Shown in pieces: positions 1 to 4,340 of a stretch of 7,253 bases of DNA. How positions within the stretch are numbered: the first letter of the stretch is position 1; the number at the start of each line of letters is the position of its first letter. The position numbers and the translations under genes are program-made. The stretch covers positions 1 through 7,253 of the forward strand of contig JAUXFS010000082.1 in the NCBI GenBank assembly GCA_030622775.1, written 5' to 3'. The notes beneath the pieces were generated by a model, which did no database searches, was not told the origin of the DNA, and saw only the letters and a program-made list of their open reading frames with translations. The stretch comes from Rhodospirillales bacterium. GTDB taxonomy: Bacteria > Pseudomonadota > Alphaproteobacteria > Rhodospirillales > Defluviicoccaceae.

Positions 1-889
1 CCGTTCCCGCCGCCAGTGCCCGGAACGGGCTCTCCGGCTTGAGCGCGTCCTCCAGCCCCGGATAGGGAAGTTGGACCGAGCCGGGGATGACGCCGTCGCG
101 GTGACGTTCCGCGCTTTCCCTGAGGTCGACGAAGATCACCGTGGGATCGCCGAGACGCGACATCGCCTCCGGGACCTCGAGGGTGCTTTCGGCGATCTCG
201 GGAGCCGCCTGCATCCCCATATGGAGGTTCGCGGGCACCGCCACGTCCATCATCTTCGGGTTGTCGAGGCGGAGATCGTTCATGATCGCCGCGTATTCCT
301 CGGCGGAGGACACCTGCAGGCGGGGATTGTGCGCCCGCTCCTCGCCGATGGTGCTGACGGTGTCGCCCTTGTAGTCGTGACCGGGGTAGACCCGGGTCGC
401 GTCCGGCAGCACGAGCAGCTTGTCGAACAGGGACCGGTAGGCGGCAAAGGGGTCGCCGTTCTGGAAATCGGTGCGGCCGGTGCCGCGGATCAACAGGGTA
501 TCGCCGGTGAACACCCGGTCGTCCATGGAGAAGCAGAACGAATCGTCGGTGTGGCCGGGGGTGTGCAGCGCGGTCAGCCCGACACCGTCGATCTCGATCC
601 GGTCGCCGTCGTCGATACGCATCGAGACCCGGTCGACCTTGCTGCCGCGCCCCATCACGGTGATGCAGCGGGTGCGGTCGCGCAGCGCCCCGAGAGCGCT
701 CAGATGATCGGCGTGGACGTGGGTGTCGAGCGCCTTGACCAGGCGCAGGTTCAGTTCCTCGATCAGCCGCAGATAGCGGTCGACCTTGGCGAGGACGGGG
801 TCGATGATCAGCGCCTCGCCCCCCGCCCGCGCCGCGAGCAGGTAGGTGTAGGAGCACGATTCGCCGTCGAACAACTGGCGGAACAACAT
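1..889 (-). CDS. MBL-fold persulfide dioxygenase with C-terminal rhodanese domain (3' end outside window)
   Basis: This cytoplasmic enzyme probably oxidises glutathione persulfide to sulfite with a mononuclear iron, and its rhodanese part probably handles sulfane sulfur. I translated it from the ATG at 887-889; 296 residues are visible and no stop is reached before the edge. The metallo-beta-lactamase motif THVHADH is at residues 56-62, followed by HTPGHTD near 109-115, FTGD at 127-130, GRTDFQ at 138-143 and YPGHDY at 168-173. By homology to human ETHE1 the iron ligands would be H57, H113 and D130. The GRTDFQ and NPKMMDVAVPANL segments (210-222) are typical of the ETHE1 group rather than glyoxalase II. 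From about residue 230 a rhodanese domain begins (VDLRE at 254-258, GVIPGS at 266-271); its catalytic cysteine would lie beyond the edge. A GGGAGGA Shine-Dalgarno sits five nt upstream. The gene follows the ArsR gene by 51 nt and is probably co-transcribed with it. The order dioxygenase then rhodanese resembles the PRF and CstB fusions. Confidence 0.9.
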   Translation of the reverse strand, partial: MLFRQLFDGESCSYTYLLAARAGGEALIIDPVLAKVDRYLRLIEELNLRLVKALDTHVHADHLSALGALRDRTRCITVMGRGSKVDRVSMRIDDGDRIEIDGVGLTALHTPGHTDDSFCFSMDDRVFTGDTLLIRGTGRTDFQNGDPFAAYRSLFDKLLVLPDATRVYPGHDYKGDTVSTIGEERAHNPRLQVSSAEEYAAIMNDLRLDNPKMMDVAVPANLHMGMQAAPEIAESTLEVPEAMSRLGDPTVIFVDLRESAERHRDGVIPGSVQLPYPGLEDALKPESPFRALAAGT

Positions 890-894
890 CTGGA

Positions 895-901
895 TCCTCC
901 C
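895..901 (-). promoter_or_regulatory. Shine-Dalgarno of the persulfide dioxygenase gene
   Basis: GGGAGGA on the minus strand, five nt before the ATG at 889. It fixes the start of the dioxygenase gene, whose coding frame is open to the window edge. Confidence 0.75.
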
Positions 902-926
902 GGTCGCCCCGGCCGACCCGGTCGAC
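900..926. repeat. Three imperfect 9-bp tandem units between arsR-type gene and dioxygenase gene
   Basis: The plus strand reads CCGGTCGCC, CCGGCCGAC, CCGGTCGAC in direct succession in the 51-nt gap between the two genes. The first unit overlaps the dioxygenase Shine-Dalgarno. It may be a slippage product; I see no specific function. Confidence 0.5.
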
Positions 927-940
927 CCGCACGAGGGGCG

Positions 941-1408
941 TTATCGCGCGGCGGCGGCCCTTGCCCCGGCGCCGGCGTCCTCCGCGTCGATCGGCGCTTG
1001 TACGTCGCGCGCGTCGTCCGCGCCGTACAGCCGGCAAAGGGCGTCGATCACCGCGGCCGCCTCCTCGCCCGCCAGCGAGTAGTAGATGGTCTGGGCCGCG
1101 CGTCGGGTCTTGACCAGGTTGTCGTTGCGCAGCCGGGCGAGATGCTGGGAGAGGGCCGACTGGCTCAGCCCGACGATTCGCTCCAGCTCGCCGACGTTTC
1201 GCTCGCCTTTCGACAACTGGCACAGGATCATCAGCCGATGGGTATTGCCCATCGCCTTCAGAAGCGCGCTCGCGCGACGTGCGCTGGCTTCCAGGGTTTC
1301 CAGTTCCAGGTTCAGCGTCCGATCCCTATGTCTCTGCCCCCACGCCCGCTTGGGCCCCCACGCCCATTTGGGCATTGCCCGACCAACCATGACCGAGCGA
1401 GCTTCCAT
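941..1408 (-). CDS. ArsR-family repressor, BigR/SqrR/YgaV-like persulfide sensor
   Basis: This is a winged-helix DNA-binding repressor, probably of the dioxygenase operon and perhaps of tusA. The core from residue 40 (LEASARRASALLKAMGN) through the recognition helix LSQSALSQHLARLR (81-94) and the wing TRRAAQTIYYSL (101-112) matches the BigR/SqrR/YgaV group, in which two cysteines form a tetrasulfide or disulfide when persulfide is present. C63 in MILC corresponds to the first sensor cysteine. The second cysteine, C125 in ALCRLYG, lies four residues before the canonical position. The C-terminal tail (about 140-155) is low-complexity Ala/Asp/Arg. The start is uncertain: ATGs occur at residues 1, 7 and 12, and a GGAAG lies 10 nt before the residue-7 ATG (1390). 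Any of these gives a longer N-terminus than BigR, containing the duplicated hexapeptide PKWAWG/PKRAWG at residues 13-24. No CXC-type metal motif is seen, which argues against arsenic or cadmium sensing. Confidence 0.88.
   Translation of the reverse strand: MEARSVMVGRAMPKWAWGPKRAWGQRHRDRTLNLELETLEASARRASALLKAMGNTHRLMILCQLSKGERNVGELERIVGLSQSALSQHLARLRNDNLVKTRRAAQTIYYSLAGEEAAAVIDALCRLYGADDARDVQAPIDAEDAGAGARAAAAR
1338..1373. repeat. 18-bp tandem duplication in the N-terminal coding end of the ArsR-type gene
   Basis: Units 1338-1355 and 1356-1373 are direct repeats of 18 bp that differ at two adjacent positions (GC versus AT at 1348-1349 and 1366-1367). In the minus-strand gene they encode PKRAWG and PKWAWG. 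Each unit also contains a small GCCC/GGGC inverted repeat. Confidence 0.85.
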
Positions 1409-1429
1409 CCGGTTTCGCGCCGGAAGCGT

Positions 1430-1451
1430 GTATTAACGAACTATAATATAC
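1430..1451. promoter_or_regulatory. AT-rich island, candidate operator of the ArsR-type repressor
   Basis: This 22-bp stretch is almost all A/T within very GC-rich flanks. It begins with GTAT and ends with ATAC, and also contains TATTA (1431-1435) and its complement TAATA (1444-1448). BigR-type repressors are known to bind AT-rich imperfect palindromes covering the -10 box of their own promoter, and this is the only such site between the divergent genes. Its role as an operator is inferred. Confidence 0.5.
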
Positions 1452-1474
1452 TGAAAGGCTCGCCGCATTTCCAA
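1445..1474 (-). promoter_or_regulatory. Candidate promoter of the ArsR-type gene and dioxygenase
   Basis: On the minus strand TTGGAA (1469-1474) is followed after 18 bp by TATATT (1445-1450), about 36 bp before the first possible ATG at 1408. The -10 hexamer lies inside the AT-rich island, so repressor binding there would block this promoter. On the plus strand the same island contains a consensus TATAAT at 1442-1447, which could serve tusA, but no good -35 box is seen for it. Confidence 0.4.
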
Positions 1475-1640
1475 CGCTAATTTGCCGACCACACTTTGCC
1501 TGTCACGATTCGCCCGCCACCGGGGCCATACCGCGACGACCGCGAAGAAACCGCCGTTGAAACCCGGGGGCCGCGGAGCGATACTGCCGTCGAACCGTCT
1601 CACCCGGGCCGCGCGCCGGCCTTCGAAGAAAAACGCATCG

Positions 1641-1868
1641 ATGAGCAGGACCGTCCTCGACGTCAAGGGCCTCAACTGCCCGCTCCCCGTGCTCAGGGCC
1701 AACAAGGCGCTGCGGTCGCTGGCGGCGGGCGACGAACTCGCGGTGCTGGCGACCGATCCCGCCGCCCCGAAGGACTTCGAGAGCTTCTGCGAGGCCGCCG
1801 GCCACGCGCTGGTCGGGAGCGCGGAGCAGGACGGGGTGTTCACCCTCGTCCTCCGCAAGGCCGGTTGA
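1641..1868 (+). CDS. tusA: TusA-family sulfur carrier protein
   Basis: This small cytoplasmic protein of 75 residues carries sulfur as a persulfide on a conserved cysteine. The family motif is clear: LNCPLPVLRANKAL with the active C13 in a CPLP context at the first helix. The TDP segment at residues 38-40, a second cysteine C50 in FESFCEAAGHAL, and the final strand GVFTLVLRKA are also normal for the family. The length matches the family, so I chose the ATG at 1641 rather than earlier in-frame codons from 1482, which would add about 53 residues unlike anything in the family. The Shine-Dalgarno is weak (a GAAGAA stretch about 10 nt upstream). It is transcribed away from the ArsR/dioxygenase pair, and the location suggests it belongs to the persulfide response. 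Whether it acts in tRNA thiolation, molybdenum cofactor sulfuration or sulfane-sulfur handling cannot be told from sequence. Confidence 0.9.
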   Translation: MSRTVLDVKGLNCPLPVLRANKALRSLAAGDELAVLATDPAAPKDFESFCEAAGHALVGSAEQDGVFTLVLRKAG

Positions 1869-1941
1869 TCGGTCCGCGCGGATCGGGTCGCCGCGCCGAA
1901 GCGGGCATCGGAACACGCCTGCGATCAGCCGGTCGATCTAC

Positions 1942-1963
1942 GGCCAGCGGCTAGCCGCTGGCC
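1942..1963. terminator. Perfect 22-bp palindrome over the SPOR gene stop codon, possible two-way terminator hairpin
   Basis: GGCCAGCGG, CTAG, CCGCTGGCC forms a 9-bp GC-rich stem with a four-base loop on either strand. The TAG stop of the minus-strand SPOR gene (1951-1953) lies in the loop. It sits between the convergent tusA and SPOR genes, 73 nt after the tusA stop. No T-run follows on either strand, so it is not a textbook intrinsic terminator. Confidence 0.45.
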
Positions 1964-3327
1964 CGGACGACCAGGCAGTCGACCTTCCTCTTGCTGAGAG
2001 TGGCGCACAGCGCGCTCGCCAGACTCTTGTTGTCGATAGGACCGGCGCGCAGCCGATAGACCAGGCGGCGGTTGCGCGTCCGTCTGGACGAGATGTCGGG
2101 CTCGAGATCGCCGAGCACATCGTGATGCTTGCCAAGCAGATTCTCCCACATCTTCCTGGCCTGGTCGCGTGCCCGCACGGCAACCAACTGCACCTGATAG
2201 ATGGCGCTCGATCCCATCCCCGCGCCGGCCAGCGGTTCCGGCCGGGGCGGCGGCAGCGCCAACGCCAGTTTCGACAGGGCGGCGCTCGCCTCGCCGCCAG
2301 TAGGCGACGGCGGTTCCGCGGGGACCGTGGAGGCGATTTCCGGTTCTTCGGTCGAAGCAACCGTAGGCGGCGGCGGCTCCCGAGTGGCTTGGACCGCCGC
2401 GCGGGTCGATAGGGATGGCGGCGGCACCACGTCGACGGGTTGCGCCTCATCAGTGGGTGGAACCACGACAGCGGCCGGTGCGGCGGCCGGCGCGGCGGCC
2501 GGCGCGGTCTCGATGACTTCACGCCGCGGAACGGGCATCGGTCTCGCCGTCGTTGCCAGCCGGATCTCCGAGTCCGGCAGCGACGCCAGCATTGGCAACG
2601 GCATCGCCTGTTCGGACCAGTACAACCGGCCCTCCAACGGCGGCCGCTCCGCCAACAGCTCCGCGAGTTCCCGAGAGGGAATATCGGTAACGATGGCTCT
2701 GATCGGATCGGCCTTGTGCATGGCATCGATGGCCGGTAGGGCGCCGCCGTCGGCCGGCGGTGCGCCGGCGAGCCGTTCGACCCGAGGGTCCGTACCCGAA
2801 ACCAGCCAGACGAGGGAGACCCCGAAGCAAGCGAGCACCAGCAGTGCGACCGCGGCCTCGCCCTTGCTCAACTCCACCTTCCCGTCGCGGCGAAACTCCA
2901 CGGCGCGGCGGCATACAACGCGGTAGGCGGCGAGCCCGTACCCGCGGCAGAGTATCAGGGCGCCACGGGCGTATTCGGCGGCCCCGCGAAGGGCGGGTTT
3001 GGCCACGGCGGCGCCGTCGACCACCAACGCCCTGAAGCGGAGCCACGCGCCGCCCCCGTCCGCCGACGGCTCGCCCAAGCCGGCGATATTCTCGAACCGA
3101 TTCGCCGTTGTCGGCGGTTGGCCGCCACCGATCGGCCGCCGGAACATCGCCCGCAATAGCTCGACGAATGCGATCAGGCCTGTGCGAATTTCCGCAAAAG
3201 CGCGGCGAGCGCCTTCAAACGCCAGCGTTATCAAAGGCTTGGCGCCGTCCAAAACCCTGTCCGCCAAACCTGTCGAATCCCCTTGTGCCGCTCGATGATC
3301 AAATGGCCGCGTCGCTTGCTCAGCCAT
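1951..3327 (-). CDS. Bitopic inner-membrane protein with periplasmic C-terminal SPOR domain
   Basis: The protein has 458 residues. A cytoplasmic region of about 156 residues is followed by one hydrophobic segment at about 157-177 (AAVALLVLACFGVSLVWLVSG). After it come a periplasmic region with a Pro/Ala-rich linker (about 272-375) and a SPOR domain (about 376-457). The SPOR call rests on YQVQLVAVRARDQARKMW at the start, RLVYRLRAGP in the middle and the final CATLSKRKVDCLVV, with two cysteines, C441 and C451, as in many SPOR domains. SPOR domains bind peptidoglycan strands stripped of stem peptides and often localise to division sites, so a cell-envelope or division role is likely. I do not recognise the cytoplasmic part; it has two amphipathic-looking helices near 30-62 and is longer than in FtsN or DedD. 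The start is supported by a GGGAGGT Shine-Dalgarno three nt upstream. It appears to be a single-gene unit. Confidence 0.85.
   Translation of the reverse strand: MAEQATRPFDHRAAQGDSTGLADRVLDGAKPLITLAFEGARRAFAEIRTGLIAFVELLRAMFRRPIGGGQPPTTANRFENIAGLGEPSADGGGAWLRFRALVVDGAAVAKPALRGAAEYARGALILCRGYGLAAYRVVCRRAVEFRRDGKVELSKGEAAVALLVLACFGVSLVWLVSGTDPRVERLAGAPPADGGALPAIDAMHKADPIRAIVTDIPSRELAELLAERPPLEGRLYWSEQAMPLPMLASLPDSEIRLATTARPMPVPRREVIETAPAAAPAAAPAAVVVPPTDEAQPVDVVPPPSLSTRAAVQATREPPPPTVASTEEPEIASTVPAEPPSPTGGEASAALSKLALALPPPRPEPLAGAGMGSSAIYQVQLVAVRARDQARKMWENLLGKHHDVLGDLEPDISSRRTRNRRLVYRLRAGPIDNKSLASALCATLSKRKVDCLVVRASG
2471..2506. repeat. Three 12-bp tandem units in the Pro/Ala linker of the SPOR gene
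   Basis: Units at 2471-2482, 2483-2494 and 2495-2506 follow GCGGCCGGYGCG, with one base different in the first. They encode the alternating Ala-Pro run near residues 276-287 of the periplasmic linker. It is a typical site of slippage-driven length change in a disordered linker. Confidence 0.8.
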
Positions 3328-3330
3328 GAT

Positions 3331-3337
3331 ACCTCCC
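3331..3337 (-). promoter_or_regulatory. Shine-Dalgarno of the SPOR gene
   Basis: GGGAGGT on the minus strand, three nt before the ATG at 3327. The spacing is short but the match is strong, and it decides the start. Confidence 0.7.
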
Positions 3338-3355
3338 AGTTATGGCACTCCTATG

Positions 3356-3400
3356 ATCAACAATCACAATATCTTGATATATTTCAAGATCTATGTTGAT
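3356..3400. promoter_or_regulatory. Nested inverted repeats upstream of the SPOR gene, candidate operator
   Basis: The inner element, 3371-3390, is ATCTTGA, six A/T bases, TCAAGAT: a 20-bp palindrome with one mismatched pair. An outer pair, ATCAACA (3356-3362) and TGTTGAT (3394-3400), encloses it and is nearly concentric. The region is AT-rich against its surroundings and lies 30-75 nt before the SPOR start, where a promoter is expected; on the minus strand a TTGAAA hexamer within it could act as a -35 box. Its shape is like a dimeric repressor site, but the regulator is unknown. Confidence 0.5.
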
Positions 3401-3434
3401 GCGGCCCAATGGAAGTTCGGACGAACTGATTTTT

Positions 3435-3458
3435 CGTTCCGCCCCCGGGGGCGGAACG
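3435..3458. terminator. Perfect 24-bp palindrome after the DUF1223 gene, possible terminator or 3'-end hairpin
   Basis: CGTTCCGCCC, CCGG, GGGCGGAACG gives a 10-bp stem with a four-base loop, about 75 nt beyond the stop of the minus-strand DUF1223 gene. In the minus-strand transcript the stem is followed by AAAAA instead of U residues, so it is not a standard intrinsic terminator; it could stop or protect the 3' end of the operon transcript. A second short palindrome, GGGGACTCCCC, lies at 3468-3478. Confidence 0.45.
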
Positions 3459-3532
3459 TGCCAGGGCGGGGACTCCCCACCAATGATCAACGGGGGTGAG
3501 TATCAGCGCAACACCGCGCGGCGGCGTTTGGT

Positions 3533-4303
3533 TCAGCGGCGCCGGGATTGCGTCGGCGTTGACGGCGGGCATGGGGCGGCGCCGAGAATCGGACCCTGGT
3601 GGTCGTCCTGCACCAGCACCGCGCAGCCTTCGTCCGGTAAGAGGGTGACATCCGCAAGGCGGATCGCCGTCGCCTTGCCCGACCACGGGCCGATGCGCGT
3701 CAACCCGGTGACCACATGGTGGTTGGTGAGCGTCTTGCCCTTGTTCTCGCCGGCGCTCACCCGGGTGAGCCGGGCATGCTCGAACCGCACCAGCCACAAT
3801 GCCGCAGGCCCGGTCGTTGGCCCATCGACGGCGACGGTCAGCCCGCCGTCCCGCTCCCGGGTAATGGCGACCTTCAGGCGCTGGCGATCGTCGGCCGCCT
3901 CGCGGCGGATCGTGGTTTCGACCGCGTTGCGGCGGGTGCCGGCGGCCTCGGCGCGGCCATCGATCACCATCTGCGGCGTATAGATTCCGTCACTGCGGCG
4001 AATGTTGCGGTTGTAGCGTCGTTGCCGCTCGGTGTTCGCTGGACTGGAAAACACGTCCTTCCAGCGGCCGGCGGAGCCGTAGACCAGATCGTCCCAGTAA
4101 TCGACGTGGAACTCGAGGGCGAGAACGTCGCCGCGCGCGGCAAGCTCGCCGAGATATGCCTCGGCCGGCGGACAGGAGTAGCAGCTCTGCGAGGTGAACA
4201 GCTCGACCACCGTTTTGTCGTCGCCCGGACTGGCCGAAATGGCCCCGGAGATGGGGGATATCGCCGGGGCCAGGGCCATGGCGAGAACTAGGAATGCTCG
4301 CAT
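3533..4303 (-). CDS. Secreted DUF1223 family thioredoxin-like protein
   Basis: The protein has 256 residues from the ATG at 4303. The N-terminus MRAFLVLAMALAPAISPISG is a signal peptide, with cleavage expected near residues 22-25, so the mature protein should be periplasmic. It then shows VVELFTSQSCYSCPPAEAYL, the hallmark of DUF1223, with a CYSC pair at residues 41 and 44 in the place of the thioredoxin CXXC, and later FHVDYWD and YTPQMVIDG, which are also family features. The family has a thioredoxin-like fold; its function is not settled, and thiol-disulfide exchange is only an inference. A GTG at 4357 in the same frame would overlap the preceding gene and put 18 polar residues before the signal peptide, so I prefer 4303 even though no Shine-Dalgarno is seen there. 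It starts 37 nt after the FAD enzyme gene and is probably translated from the same message. Confidence 0.85.
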   Translation of the reverse strand: MRAFLVLAMALAPAISPISGAISASPGDDKTVVELFTSQSCYSCPPAEAYLGELAARGDVLALEFHVDYWDDLVYGSAGRWKDVFSSPANTERQRRYNRNIRRSDGIYTPQMVIDGRAEAAGTRRNAVETTIRREAADDRQRLKVAITRERDGGLTVAVDGPTTGPAALWLVRFEHARLTRVSAGENKGKTLTNHHVVTGLTRIGPWSGKATAIRLADVTLLPDEGCAVLVQDDHQGPILGAAPCPPSTPTQSRRR

Positions 4304-4340
4304 GTCGGTAACGATAGCGTCGCGCCGCGTCGGCGACGAA

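Noticed and set aside
941..1408. Arsenic or cadmium sensing ArsR/CadC
   Set aside because: The metal-binding cysteine motif of the recognition helix is absent, while the position of C63 and the dioxygenase neighbour point to sulfur sensing.
1442..1447. Plus-strand TATAAT as a certain tusA promoter
   Set aside because: The -10 is consensus, but I find no reasonable -35 at 15-19 bp and the leader to tusA would be nearly 190 nt, so it is kept only as a possibility.
71..1480. 469-residue plus-strand open frame
   Set aside because: It is antisense to both the dioxygenase and the ArsR-type gene, which have clear family motifs. Its composition (many Arg, Gly, Val, Asp, His) is typical of a GC-rich shadow frame.
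1433..1858. Minus-strand 141-residue open frame across tusA
   Set aside because: It is opposite tusA, has no recognisable motif, and would occupy the divergent promoter region.
1942..1963. Intrinsic terminator for tusA or the SPOR gene
   Set aside because: The hairpin is perfect but no T-run follows on either strand, so I list it only as a possible terminator.
2471..2506. Short repeats as a CRISPR array
   Set aside because: The units are contiguous, 12 bp long and lie inside a coding linker; there are no spacers.
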